This document shows positions 11,004-23,003 of a stretch of 64,000 bases of DNA, in pieces. The number at the start of each line of letters is the position of its first letter. Within the stretch, counting starts at the first letter, position 1. This DNA is from Bidens hawaiensis. Taxonomy: Eukaryota; Streptophyta; Magnoliopsida; Asterales; Asteraceae. A program made the position numbers and the translations under genes. Below the pieces are notes generated by a model that was not told the DNA's origin, did no database searches, and was given only the letters and a program-made list of their open reading frames with translations. The stretch is from assembly GCA_021521415.1 (NCBI GenBank), contig JAIQDT010000186.1:2394001-2458000 (forward strand), in the 5' to 3' direction.

Positions 11004-12850
11004 TATCCTTAACTAAACCCTAACCTATTATTATTCTTTCTTCAAAAACCCGATCGGAACAAGCTCCCACCCCACCCTTGGCTGCCGTCACTTCCATACA
11101 CACATTCAAGCCTTAATCAAGTGTTTAATCCAAGAACTAGGTGCTAGGAAGGTATAATTGATCATCCTTTATCTTCTTGTTGTTTGATTTTGATGTTTAA
11201 TGGGTTAATCAAAAACCCTAGGCAGCCGATTTTCTTATGTATGTATGAGTTAACATGGTGGTTGTTGAATTCATGATGATTGATAACTAGTATTGATGTT
11301 GTTGCATGATTCATTGTTGTCTTTGATTTGAGTTAAAACACAAACCCTAATCTTGTATGTATGGTGTAATTGATATGCATGGATAGTAGTTATAGTGTCT
11401 AGAGGGTTATATGGATGCATGATAGTTCATAGATTGTTATTATGTTGAGTTTTGATGTGAACAGATTCTGGACAGAATGTATATACGATGTTTAAGTGAC
11501 TGTAACGAAGTGTAAACGTGAAAATTGATTGAGATTGTGGGTACTGCAGTAAACTAGGTTGAGTCTAGTTTCTATAAAGTATAAATTCGCAATTTTTGGA
11601 TAAGTGGAAGTATACTTTTATGATTTTACAAAAACATGATGCAAAGCTGAGCTATTAGACCTGCTGTTAGGTTATGTTGTAAATGTTATATCTCATGAAC
11701 TACGAGACCAATTGGGTTGGTTCCACTTCTGGAAGTTGACTCATTGAGTTAGGAACCAAACCCAAGTGGTCTTGCATTTATTGGATTTTTCGTTTAATGG
11801 GAATTGCAAATAACATTCTGTTGCACATGAATCTGACTGATATGAGTTTGCTGTAATGTTTTGGTCATTATAAGAAAAATATGTGGAATAAAAATAAGAT
11901 AAAATATGTTCTGGAAACCTAAGATATGTATGCTTCTGTGGTGATTTTTGGTGAATTAATTGAGACGTTATGATCGGTGAACTAGTGCAATCTTTCAAGT
12001 AGAAATTCTGTCATAACGAAACTAGCTGCTGAGTTGTGTAGGAATGCATGAAATATGATAGTTTTTGTATAATTGTTGTATTTTGACCAAATTGCCCTTA
12101 TGGGGAATAATGGTTAGTTAATCTTTGTTTGTTGACCAAAATGCCCTTACGGGAATAATTGCTAGTAAAGTATGTTATTAGTACGTGACACGAAAGTAAT
12201 TGCTCACTCATGTATCGTATCACAATTGTACTTGTTTAAGTCACACACAATTCACAAACGAAACACGAAATCTGTTACGTGCATAGGTATTATGTGCCGA
12301 GTCTAGAGACTCGTTAAACGTACCGATACTTAGAAAATCTCTTTGTTATTTAGAACGCTAGAGAGTTTCTACGACGCACATCACTTGGTGATCTAGATCG
12401 GGATATTCTTCGCAAACAGTGAGTTTCACTTACCCCGCTCTTTGAACTGTTTTCAAACGTTTTTCACTTGGGGGAGATAACATACTCCGATAAACATATT
12501 TTCTGAGATAAACACATATTTAAGATTTTGTTATAAATTATATATCACTTGTAAAGGCTAAGCGGCAAACGTAACATTTGAAGTCCCACACATCGGACCG
12601 GTTAATATTTGGAATAGCGAGTCACTGTTGAGTAGTACTACTGGGTTTGACAAACCCCACCCGACGTTAAGCTCAACTGGAGGTTGAGTGGGTGTAATTT
12701 TGGCTAACATTTACCATGGTCTGGATTGACCTGGTGACGGGCACTTGATAAACAGTCAGCTTCGGTCGCGAACCACTTAGCGATACTTGTTGTATAGATT
12801 AGCTACCTATCGATATATAATTTGACATAACACTATCTGGTAATGCAAAA

Positions 12851-13055
12851 CACTTAAATGTTGTAACGTGGTTACACAACACTTAAACGTCGTAACGGGG
12901 TTACGCAACACTTAAACGTCGTAACGTGGTTACGCAACACTTAAACGTCGTAACGTGGTTACGCAACACTTAAACGTCGTAACGTGGTTACGCAACACTT
13001 AAACGTCGTAACGTGGTTACGCAAAACACTGATTCGTCGTAACGAGGTTACGCAA
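12851..13055 (+). repeat. 29-bp tandem repeat with hairpin core in G1 5' LTR
   Basis: Six head-to-tail 29-base units, then a seventh diverged unit. Each contains CGTAACGTGGTTACG or a variant, a perfect 6-bp inverted repeat around a 3-base loop. The array lies between the putative R/U5 region and the primer binding site and is present with the same unit number in the 3' LTR (20917-21121). Confidence 0.9.
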
Positions 13056-13321
13056 AACGCTAAACGATTTATCTTATTTAACTTGTGAACTCACCAACCT
13101 TGTGTTGACACTTTTAGTATGTTATTCTCAGGTAGCCGAGGCGGGCGCGCGGTCTAGGAACATGCATTGTTTGAATCATCTTTATTTATATGGTTTACGC
13201 TTCCGCACTTATTTGCATTTAAACGTTTTTATGGTTTGATTATAACTAATGATTCCGATCCTGTTAGTTCACACCCTCTGACGGTAAAACTCCGTTAGTG
13301 GATTTTGAGGGTGTGACAGAT

Positions 13322-13334
13322 TGGTATCAGAGCC
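13322..13334 (+). other. G1 primer binding site
   Basis: TGGTATCAGAGCC, three bases after the LTR end. It is complementary to the 3' end of initiator tRNA-Met, the usual primer for this group. Confidence 0.9.
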
Positions 13335-13493
13335 ATTGGTTATAGCGAACTAGAAGCTGCATGCATACTAGACTATAACCGCGACGACCCATTAGTTATA
13401 ATGATACGCACTGCATAGGTTTGTGTAGTCTTTGTTGTCTTATCTCTTTACCTCTTTCACTCATACGCGCGCATACACGGCATACCTGTAGAG

Positions 13494-15122
13494 ATGTCGA
13501 CGCCATCCTCATCATCGTCCGATCCGATGACTCATGCTCACGGGAAGGAACCGCAATTACCTACCGCATTGCCACCCCGAGTAGTCCCGGAACTCGAAAC
13601 ACCCGCACCAAAGAGGTACCGCCTATCCGGAGGCATTTACGAAAACGACGTTAGCTGGGATTGGTACCCTAACATGATCAGACGTATGGTCTATCGCGAA
13701 CAAGTTCCCCCGTTACCTCACCCGAACCACCCTGCTTATCCCAACACCCTACCACCCATAACCGAACCTGTAGAGAGAGTTCTCGCAGCTGTTGTCTCAT
13801 ACTTGGAGCGTGACGTGGGTTACATGCGCTATACGAGGGAGAACGTTTCCAGAATGTTAAAAGACGAAACCGAGACTAAGGAGGAGATTTCCCGCATGGC
13901 AGCGGCAATGAAGGAAATGCGAGAGGCTAGTGATCAGCAAACGAAGGTTATGATGAAGATGCAATCCGAGATGATAGACTTGCAAGAGCAACTCCAAGAA
14001 GCAAGGACCCGAACCGAGATAGCTCGAGAGCGTTGCGATGTCTTACAAATGCAAATTGCTCAGAACGCAGCCGAACCTGAGGCAGAGCCTGAGGCCGAGC
14101 CTGAGGCAGATCCCGAAGAGGAGCCTGAGGAGGAACCTGAGGAAGATCCCGAGGAGGAACCCGAAGAGGAACCGGAGGAAGAACCGGCTGAGCCAGAGGC
14201 ACACTCAGAGGAGTCCCCAGACGATGTGCAGATGTGCAAATTCTTGGATTGGAACTGGCTAACGCGATGAACTGGGAGGAGTTCAAGAACAAGATGCGAG
14301 AGGAGTACTGTCCGAGAGAGGAGATGTCGAAGTTGGAGTCAGAATTTTGGTCGTTGAAGATGGTGGGCTCGGAAATCGAAGCCTACACTACTCGTTCGCA
14401 CGGGTTGGATGTGATGTGTCCGCGGATGGTGGATCCGCCGAGCAAGAGAATAGAAATGTACATTGATGGATTAGCACCGCAGATTCAGGGCATGGTGACG
14501 TCTTCCAGGCCAGCCACGATCCAACAAGCGATCCGTTTAGCTCACAAACTGACGGATCAAGCTGTGACCCAAGGTGCGTTACCACCTAGGGGTTCAACCA
14601 CTAAAGCCCGTGACAACCCGAGTACTGACAGCAACAACAACAGCAACCCGAGCAGCGGAAAGAGAAAGTTCGACAACACCAGATCCTCATTCTCGAACCC
14701 CCCCACAGCAGCAACACTACCGAAAGCCCGATTTCACCCGGAGCTTCAACAATCAAGGTCACAACAACAATAACAACGGTAGCGGGCAGGGTTCGAACGG
14801 CTATGCTGGGAAGCACCCGAAGTGCAACAAGTGCAACTATCATCATGCTGGCCCGTGTGACCGAGTCAAGTGTCTAAAATGCGGAAAGAGGGGTCACCAA
14901 GCAAAGGAAGGTAGAGGAGACCTTGCGGCAAAGGATGCTCCTAAACCACCTGCGACGACTAAGGGATGTTATGAATGTGGTCAAGAGGGACATTTTAAGA
15001 AAGACTGCCCTAAGCTGAAACAGAATAACAACAATGGAGGTAATGGAAATGGCAGTGGTGGTGGAAACAATGGGAAAGGAAGAGCTTTTGTGATTGGGTC
15101 AGGTCAAGCCCGCAATAAGTAG
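13494..15122 (+). pseudogene. G1 gag, internally deleted and frameshifted
   Basis: The start ATG at 13494 gives MSTPSSSSSDPM. A coiled-coil region (13850-14060) and a striking Glu/Pro repeat (14080-14200) follow. At 14223-14238 the 8-mer GATGTGCA occurs twice in a row. There the frame changes and the sequence jumps to the middle of the capsid domain (GLELANAMNWEEFKNKM). The upstream capsid block seen in Gypsy D (SGLVKWIEKTES to ALMWWN) is missing, so this is probably a deletion between short repeats. A run of seven C at about 14698-14704 shifts the frame again. Of two CCHC knuckles, CYECGQEGHFKKDC is intact, while CLKCGKRGHQAKEG has Gly for the last Cys. The frame ends at 15120. Confidence 0.85.
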
Positions 15123-15166
15123 CTTTTGAACTTGTTTAAACTTGTTTAATACCATAAAAACATGTC

Positions 15167-15876
15167 TTGGTTAATAAAAATCATTCCTTACACGGTAAGG
15201 AACCTGTTAAGTTCCCTGTAAACGATTGTTTTGCTTCTGTGTGGTTTGATACTAGAGCTAATAGGAGTTTTGTGTCGAAAGCCTTTAGCCAACTCTTAGA
15301 CCTAACTCCAACCCCGTTAGACGCTAAGTTTCCTGTTGAAGTAGCTAACGGTAAAACTATAGTAACGACTCATGTACTTGCGGGATGTAAGTTAAAACTG
15401 TCAGGTCATGTCTTTGACATCGACCTTATTCCTTTTACGCTTAGTAGTTTCGATGTCGTCGTCGGCATGGACTGGTTATTCGAGAACCGAGCGGAGATTA
15501 TATGCCACGATAAGATAGTCCATATTACCACCCCTTCCGGTGAGAACGTTTCGGTCCGAGGCGAGAGAAGCGGCATGACCACCAGCGTCATTACCCTTTT
15601 GAAGGCACAGAAGTATTTACGAAAGGGCCATCCGGCAATTTTGGCGCAGATTGTTGAGAAACCCGCGGAGGAGAAACGAATTGAGGACATACCGGTTGTG
15701 CGAGACTTTCCGGAAGTTTTCCCGGAGGATTTGCCCGGACTCCCTCCTATTCGTCAAGTCGAATTTCAAATCGAGTTGACACCCGGTGCAGCACCCATAG
15801 CACGAGCCCCGTATCGACTCGCACCGGCGGAACTTCAGGAGTTGTCCACTCAGTTGCAAGATTTGTTGGATAAAGG
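15167..15876 (+). pseudogene. G1 protease and linker to reverse transcriptase
   Basis: Retropepsin-like domain with the active-site region WFDTRANRSFVS. The catalytic DTG triad reads DTR (Gly to Arg, about 15247-15255), which should abolish activity. FDVVVGMDWL follows, then a linker ending at VVRDFPEVFPEDLPGLPP. The domain is cut off from gag by about 45 bases with stops, where one continuous frame is expected. The frame is lost at a TTT run (15877-15879), where one T fewer than expected puts the reverse transcriptase out of phase. Confidence 0.85.
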
Positions 15877-15879
15877 TTT

Positions 15880-17478
15880 ATCCGACCTAGCTCATCGCCA
15901 TGGGAAGCCCCTGTCTTGTTTGTCCGAAAGAAAGACGGGACTTTCCGAATGTGCATCGACTACCGGGAGTTGAACAAGGTGACGGTCAAGAACCGTTATC
16001 CTTTACCCCGAATTGATGATTTGTTTGACCAGCTTCAGGGATCGAGTTACTACTCGAAGATCGATCTACGATCCGGTTACCACCAGCTGAGAGTGCGCGA
16101 AGAAGATATTTTAAAGACGGCTTTCAGAACACGGTATGGTCACTACGAGTTTTCGGTTATGCCTTTTGGCCTAACCAACGCACCAGCCGTATTTATGGAT
16201 CTCATGAATCGAGTATGCAAGGCGTACCTCGACAAGTTCGTGATTGTTTTCATTGATGATATTCTCGTCTACTCCAAGAACGAGACTGACCACGAAGAGC
16301 ACTTAAGGATAATTCTGGAACTACTGAAGAAGGAACAACTGTATGCTAAACTCTCGAAATGTGAATTTTGGCTTCGCAAGGTTCACTTTTTAGGACATGT
16401 GATCAACGAGAATGGTATCCATGTCGATCCCGGTAAGGTAGAGGCCATCAAAAACTGGGAAGCACCCAAGACTCCGACTGAGGTGCGGCAATTCCTAGGA
16501 CTGGCCGGCTACTACCGGCGTTTCATCGAGGGATTTTCAAAGATTGCTCAACCCCTCACCGCTTTGACTCACAAGGGCACTAAGTACAACTGGGGTGACG
16601 CGCAAGAATCCGCTTTTCAACTGTTGAAAACCAAGCTTTGTAGCGCCCCTATTTTAGCCCTCCCCGAGGGAACGGAAAATTTTGAGGTACACTATGACGC
16701 ATCTATACAAGGTCTCGGTTGTGTGCTGATGCAACTCGAGAAGGTTATAGCCTACGCCTCTAGACAACTACGGGTTCACGAGAAGAACTACACGACCCAT
16801 GATTTGGAACTCGGAGCTGTGGTGTTTGCTCTTAAGATATGGAGGCATTACTTGTACGGTACCAAGTTTACCATATACACCGACCACAAGAGTCTCCAGC
16901 ATATCTTCGATCAAAGGGAGCTGAACATGCGACAGCGTCGTTGGGTCGAGTTGCATAAGGATTATGATTGTGCCATCAAGTACCACCCTGGCAAGGCCAA
17001 TGTAGTGGCCGACGCCCTCAGTAGAAAAGAAACCGATAAACCCAGACGAGTACGAGCATTGCAACTCACAATTCATGCTAGCTTACCCGACCAGATTCGC
17101 GATGCACAACTTGAAGCTTTGAAAGATGATAATCTTCCATCAGAACTCATGCGGGGCATGGACAAACAACTTGAAACCAAATCGGACGGGGTCCGATATT
17201 TTGAGAACCGGATTTGGGTTCCACAATACGGAGAGTTGAGAACTCTAGTGATGGACGAAGCACACAAGTCTCGACATTCTATCCACCCTGGCTCGGATAA
17301 AATGTACCACGACATAAAGGCACTTTACTGGTGGCCGAACATGAAAGCCGACATCGCCACCTACGTGAGCAAATGCTTGACTTGCGCCCGAGTAAAGATA
17401 GAATATCATAAACCATCTGATTTGCTGCAACAACCAGAACTTCCCTTGTGGAAATGGGAACAAATTTCAATGGATTTT
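15880..17478 (+). pseudogene. G1 reverse transcriptase, RNase H and integrase N-terminus
   Basis: One long frame. The reverse transcriptase has [32 protein letters not shown] and the catalytic FIDDILVYS at about 16249-16275. RNase H follows ([22 protein letters not shown]), then the zinc-binding start of integrase ([18 protein letters not shown]). The RT and RNase H motifs look intact. At 17475-17479 a run of five T, where four are expected, shifts the frame inside the integrase. It is joined to the next frame by that single-base change only. Confidence 0.92.
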
Positions 17479-17479
17479 T

Positions 17480-18571
17480 ATCACGGGATTACCTAAGACA
17501 CCAACGGGATGCGATACCATCTGGGTGATCGTTGACCGGTTGACTAAGTCCGCGCACTTCCTAGCGATTAAGGAATCGAATAAAATGGAAAGACTGACTC
17601 GCGTTTACATGAAAGAAGTAGTGTCTAGACACGGAGTGCCTGTCTCAATCATTTCTGATCGAGATTCTCGTTTCACTTCGCACTTTTGGAAGTCACTACA
17701 AAGCGCCCTAGGCACACGCCTTGATATGAGCACAGCCTACCATCCTCAGACGGATGGGCAAAGTGAACGAACTATTCAGACCTTAGAGGACATGTTGCGT
17801 GCATGCGTGTTGGATTTCGGAAAAAGTTGGGAACCCCACTTACCTTTGGTAGAGTTTTCGTATAATAACAGCTACCACGCAAGTATTAAAGCAGCGCCGT
17901 TTGAAGCACTGTACGGACGGAAGTGTCGATCACCACTCTGCTGGGCAGAGGTGGGTGACAGCCAAATCACTGGTCCAGAACTGGTACTCGAAACCTCGGA
18001 AAAGATTGTTCAAATCCGAAATCGCATGGCAGCAGGACGGGATCGCCAAAAGAGTTACGCCGACAAGCGCCGAAAACCTCTCGAATTTCAAGTGAACGAT
18101 CGGGTGTTACTCAAAGTCTCACCTTGGAAAGGTGTGGTTCGCTTTGGTAAGCGAAACAAACTCAACCCACGATATGTTGGTCCGTACCGGATAACTGAGC
18201 GCATTGGTCCGGTGGCGTACCGACTGGACCTACCAACAGAACTCAGTGGCGTACACGATGTATTCCACGTATCAAATTTGAAGAAATGCCTATCTGATGA
18301 AACCCAAGTAGTCCCTTTGGAGGAACTACAAGTTGATGAACAGTTACGGTTCATTGAGGAACCAGTCGAGGTTTTGGATTGGGAAACCAAAACGCTCAAG
18401 CACAGCAAAATTCCAATCGTTAAGGTTCGTTGGAACTCGAGACGTGGACCGGAGTTCACATGGGAACGCGAGGATCACATGATGAAAAAGTATCCTCACC
18501 TTTTTGAAGGGCTAACCAAACACCGAAAACCGCGAAGCCAGGCAAACCGTCAAACATCACCGGAGGTATGA
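17480..18571 (+). pseudogene. G1 integrase catalytic core and chromodomain
   Basis: Integrase core with the D-D-E landmarks [25 protein letters not shown] and [14 protein letters not shown]. The C-terminal [19 protein letters not shown] and [10 protein letters not shown] segments follow. A chromodomain-like end ([13 protein letters not shown] to [12 protein letters not shown], about 18350-18505) is typical of Tekay/Del chromoviruses and would target chromatin during integration. The frame is intact to the stop at 18569. It differs from the preceding frame only by the T-run shift. Confidence 0.92.
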
Positions 18572-18704
18572 ACTAAATTTCGGGACGAAATTTCTTTCTA
18601 CTAGGGGATGATATGACAAACTGAAAATTTTCTTATTTTTTTTCAGACACTCATCATGACTTGACTCAAATTTTCGGGACGAAAATTCTTTAACATGGGA
18701 ATGA
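18572..18704 (+). other. G1 duplicated polypurine-tract module
   Basis: Two versions of one module lie in tandem. Copy one has TTTCGGGACGAAA at about 18577, then AGGGGATGATATGACA at 18603. Copy two has TTTTCGGGACGAAAA at about 18670, then GGGAATGATGTGACA, where TGTGACA at 18705 is the start of the 3' LTR. The palindromic CGGGACG core precedes the plus-strand primer in related elements. The first copy looks like an older primer and LTR start left in place. Confidence 0.65.
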
Positions 18705-21384
18705 TGTGACAATCGTCAATTTCAGGTTAACCCCGTTAACTCAACTCCGTCAATTCAAACTTTAAGATCGTTGAATCTATAACGCACACTTCATTACATT
18801 TAAACTAGGGTTTAAATGACGCTTAACACTTACTACATGTGTAGTCTTTCGGGATTTGCACCGAAACGCAAACGAGTTGACGCGAACGATTGATAAATAA
18901 ACGACAAACGTCAAAACACTAATTATGTGAGTATTATGTGTTAGATATATGTGTGTTACTTGATTGTTATGTGGAATGTTAAACAAGAAACAAGAACCAA
19001 CTAGTTTAGGCTAGAGATGTAACACTTGAAAGATTAGGGACTAGAGTGTAACTTGTATTATTATAAATATATCCTTAACTAAACCCTAACCTATTATTAT
19101 TCTTTCTTCAAAAACCCGATCGGAACAAGCTCCCACCCCACCCTTGGCTGCCGTCACTTCCATACACACATTCAAGCCTTAATCAAGTGTTTAATCCAAG
19201 AACTAGGTGCTAGGAAGGTATAATTGATCATCCTTTATCTTCTTGTTGTTTGATTTTGATGTTTAATGGGTTAATCAAAAACCCTAGGCAGCCGATTTTC
19301 TTATGTATGTATGAGTTAACATGGTGGTTGTTGAATTCATGATGATTGATAACTAGTATTGATGTTGTTGCATGATTCATTGTTGTCTTTGATTTGAGTT
19401 AAAACACAAACCCTAATCTTGTATGTATGGTGTAATTGATATGCATGGATAGTAGTTATAGTGTCTAGAGGGTTATATGGATGCATGATAGTTCATAGAT
19501 TGTTATTATGTTGAGTTTTGATGTGAACAGATTCTGGACAGAATGTATATACGATGTTTAAGTGACTGTAACGAAGTGTAAACGTGAAAATTGATTGAGA
19601 TTGTGGGTACTGCAGTAAACTAGGTTGAGTCTAGTTTCTATAAAGTATAAATTCGCAATTTTTGGATAAGTGGAAGTATACTTTTATGATTTTACAAAAA
19701 CGTGATGCAAAGCTGAGCTATTAGACCTGCTGTTAGGTTATGTTGTAAATGTTATATCTCATGAACTACGAGACCAATTGGGTTGGTTCCACTTCTGGAA
19801 GTTGACTCATTGAGTTAGGAACCAAACCCAAGTGGTCTTGCATTTATTGGATTTTTCGTTTAATGGGAATTGCAAATAACATTCTGTTGCACATGAATCT
19901 GACTGATATGAGTTTGCTGTAATGTTTTGGTCATTATAAGAAAAATATGTGGAATAAAAATAAGATAAAATATGTTCTGGAAACCTAAGATATGTATGCT
20001 TCTGTGGTGATTTTTGGTGAATTAATTGAGACGTTATGATCGGTGAACTAGTGCAATCTTTCAAGTAGAAATTCTGTCATAACGAAACTAGCTGCTGAGT
20101 TGTGTAGGAATGCATGAAATATGATAGTTTTTGTATAATTGTTGTATTTTGACCAAATTGCCCTTATGGGGAATAATGGTTAGTTAATCTTTGTTTGTTG
20201 ACCAAAATGCCCTTACGGGAATAATTGCTAGTAAAGTATGTTATTAGTACGTGACACGAAAGTAATTGCTCACTCATGTATCGTATCACAATTGTACTTG
20301 TTTAAGTCACACACAATTCACAAACGAAACACGAAATCTGTTACGTGCATAGGTATTATGTGCCGAGTCTAGAGACTCGTTAAACGTACCGATACTTAGA
20401 AAATCTCTTTGTTATTTAGAACGCTAGAGAGTTTCTACGACGCACATCACTTGGTGATCTAGATCGGGATATTCTTCGCAAACAGTGAGTTTCACTTACC
20501 CCGCTCTTTGAACTGTTTTCAAACGTTTTTCACTTGGGGGAGATAACATACTCCGATAAACATATTTTCTGAGATAAACACATATTTAAGATTTTGTTAT
20601 AAATTATATATCACTTGTAAAGGCTAAGCGGCAAACGTAACATTTGAAGTCCCACACATCGGACCGGTTAATATTTGGAATAGCGAGTCACTGTTGAGTA
20701 GTACTACTGGGTTTGACAAACCCCACCCGACGTTAAGCTCAACTGGAGGTTGAGTGGGTGTAATTTTGGCTAACATTTACCATGGTCTGGATTGACCTGG
20801 TGACGGGCAATTGATAAACAGTCAGCTTCGGTCGCGAACCACTTAGCGATACTTGTTGTATAGATTAGCTACCTATCGATATATAATTTGACATAACACT
20901 ATCTGGTAATGCAAAACACTTAAACGTTGTAACGTGGTTACACAACACTTAAACGTCGTAACGGGGTTACGCAACACTTAAACGTCGTAACGTGGTTACG
21001 CAACACTTAAACGTCGTAACGTGGTTACGCAACACTTAAACGTCGTAACGTGGTTACGCAACACTTAAACGTCGTAACGTGGTTACGCAAAACACTGATT
21101 CGTCGTAACGAGGTTACGCAAAACGCTAAACGATTTATCTTATTTAACTTGTGAACTCACCAACCTTGTGTTGACACTTTTAGTATGTTATTCTCAGGTA
21201 GCCGAGGCGGGCGCGCGGTCTAGGAACATGCATTGTTTGAATCATCTTTATTTATATGGTTTACGCTTCCGCACTTATTTGCATTTAAACGTTTTTATGG
21301 TTTGATTATAACTAATGATTCCGATCCTGTTAGTTCACACCCTCTGACGGTAAAACTCCGTTAGTGGATTTTGAGGGTGTGACA
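18705..21384 (+). repeat. 3' LTR of Gypsy G1
   Basis: 2680 bases, colinear with the 5' LTR at offset 8066. It includes the same TATA box (19062-19069) and 29-base array (20917-21121). The few differences seen include G for A near 19697 and C for T near 20924. Confidence 0.95.
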
Positions 21385-21389
21385 ATACC

Positions 21390-21632
21390 TCTTCTTGAAT
21401 GTCACCATAAAGGAAAGATCCTTTGACATCCATTTTGTGTACGTTGACGTTGTGAGTGGTTGCATAAGCAAGAAACAACCTGATGGCTTCAAGTCTTGCA
21501 ACATGTGCAATGGTTTCTACATAGTCAATACCTTATTGTAGTTAACATTGAACTACTAACCTTGCCTTATTTTTTTTATCACTACCCCTCTTTCATCAGT
21601 CTTGTTCCTAAATACCCATTTTGTGCCAATAG
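21390..21632 (-). pseudogene. Copia B reverse transcriptase, middle piece
   Basis: The minus strand encodes the N-terminal half of the Copia reverse transcriptase: [20 protein letters not shown], then LFLAYAT and VHKMDVK-like segments leading to DIQEEVYVTQP at the G1 insertion. One copy of AATAG borders the solo LTR at 21628-21632. It has a few stops and a frameshift. Confidence 0.85.
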
Positions 21633-22111
21633 TCTAAGGCCCCGCTCCCAGTGCCCTACATGGACGTTGGATTTACTCATAAACACAGTTCTAAATATCA
21701 GAGTTAATTAAAACTTTCACGGAATAATGATAAAAGTCAACCATTCATTACAAACATTCATAACTTGTCTTTTAAAACATAACATAAAACATAGTATCAA
21801 AACATCATGACCAATCTTCATATGCCACAAATCATCAGATCTGCCATGTGTCTCCCACAAGCCAGCTGTCTCAGTCTATTTACATGTGTGCATACTAAAA
21901 GTCAGTTACGTTGAGTGAGTTCTAGTTAATCAGGCAACATACAATACATTCACATACTTACTTATATACGTATCCAAAGATACATATTACATACTTAACA
22001 TGTTACCTTTCTTTCATTCGTACATACATACTCTCTTTCTGTCTTTCATACTTTCATACTTTCTTGTTTTAGCTTACTTATACATACGTAATCATATCTA
22101 CGTTTTAAAGA

Positions 22112-22512
22112 TGTTGGTGCATGATGTCAGTAGTTAAGTATCTAGTGTCTGTAATCGAGTTAGTATGTTTTGTATTTATGATTAAGCGAAGTTGTCTCAC
22201 AAGTTAGCCTGATATAGGCGAACTTGTGGAACAAGCGAAGTTAGTGACAACTTCGCCTAGCATGTTAGGCGAAGTTGTCGAATGATATAAGTGTTAGGTT
22301 ACGGCTTGTTTGTAATGAGTTATTTAGTTCGTGTAATTGGTGATTGATACATCACGTGTTATTAGTTGCATTACAACGTGTTCTTTGTTTATTGTAACGT
22401 GTGTTTGCTTGTGTTTAACGTATATTGTTTCTACACTCGTATCGTCTTACGTAGGGATTCCGCACCTACGTAGAACGAGGTATTTCCGTGTAGATCCGGC
22501 TGGGAACCTACA
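22112..22512 (+). repeat. 5' LTR of Copia A
   Basis: Starts TGTTGGTGCATG and ends GGGAACCTACA. It contains GCGAAGTT and its complement AACTTCGC several times (22190-22270) and a weak TATA-like GATATAAG at about 22284. Nine substitutions separate it from the 3' copy, six of them transitions. Confidence 0.95.
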
Positions 22513-22514
22513 AT

Positions 22515-22526
22515 TGGTATCAGAGC
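22515..22526 (+). other. Copia A primer binding site
   Basis: TGGTATCAGAGC, two bases after the LTR, complementary to the initiator tRNA-Met 3' end. Confidence 0.9.
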
Positions 22527-23003
22527 ATTTGCTCGTGATTGTGTGGTTCGGGATTATCACACGGGTGTAGAAATCGTTCCGTTCGACTATTCGCGGGACG
22601 AGTTTACGTTGTAATACCGAGTTTTTGTGTCCTACTCACCTCACTCCACCAAAAACAACCCATTACACCTTCGCATACCTCGCAAAACATCAAAATCAAA
22701 CCTGCAAAAACGTTGTGTTCATCAGGCGAAGTTGCCGCTACTGTTTGTAGGGTTTAGGCGAAGATATAAGGTTAAGCGAAGTTATTAACAACTTAGCCTA
22801 CCTCACAAGTTCGCTTAACTTAAGCGAAGTTATCCACAACTTCGCCTAATCAGGCGAAGTTGAGAAGAAAGCGAAGTTGAAAAATCAAGCGAAGTTAAGA
22901 CTTAAGCGAAGTTAAGTTTAACTTCGCCTACTGGTACTGTTCAGAAAAATTAAAAAAAAAATTTTGGGTTTCTTTGTGTTTTCGTTTCGTACTTCTATAA
23001 AAG
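22527..23003 (+). other. Copia A leader with dense GCGAAGTT words
   Basis: Untranslated leader before gag. Between 22720 and 22935 the 8-mer GCGAAGTT occurs at least seven times and its reverse complement twice, with further one-mismatch variants. Strong local stem-loops are possible. A TATAAAAG sits only a few bases before the gag ATG; it is probably fortuitous. Confidence 0.75.

Larger units (their letters stand above)
10639..13318 (+). repeat. 5' LTR of Gypsy G1
   Basis: 2680 bases from TGTGACAATCG to GGGTGTGACA. It matches the 3' LTR at offset 8066 with about three mismatches and no length difference noticed. It has a TATA box at 10996-11003 and an internal 29-base tandem array at 12851-13055. 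The small open frames in it occur identically in both LTRs and are not genes. Confidence 0.95.
10639..21384 (+). mobile_element. Gypsy (Tekay/chromovirus-like) element G1, complete but defective
   Basis: A 10,746-base element with two 2680-base LTRs, a primer binding site, gag-pol with a C-terminal chromodomain and a polypurine-like tract. It is flanked by ATACC at 10634-10638 and 21385-21389. It landed in the reverse transcriptase gene of Copia B. By eye the LTRs differ at only about three positions (near 11631, 12858 and 12749 in the left copy), so insertion was very recent. The coding region is nevertheless broken: an internal gag deletion, an altered protease active site, a lost knuckle cysteine and three single-base frameshifts. 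It therefore probably moved with proteins supplied by another copy. Confidence 0.95.

Noticed and set aside
11741..11998. 85-codon ORF duplicated at 19807-20064
   Set aside because: It is again an LTR duplicate, antisense and low complexity.
12851..13055. CRISPR-like array
   Set aside because: The 29-base units abut directly with no spacers and are duplicated in both LTRs.
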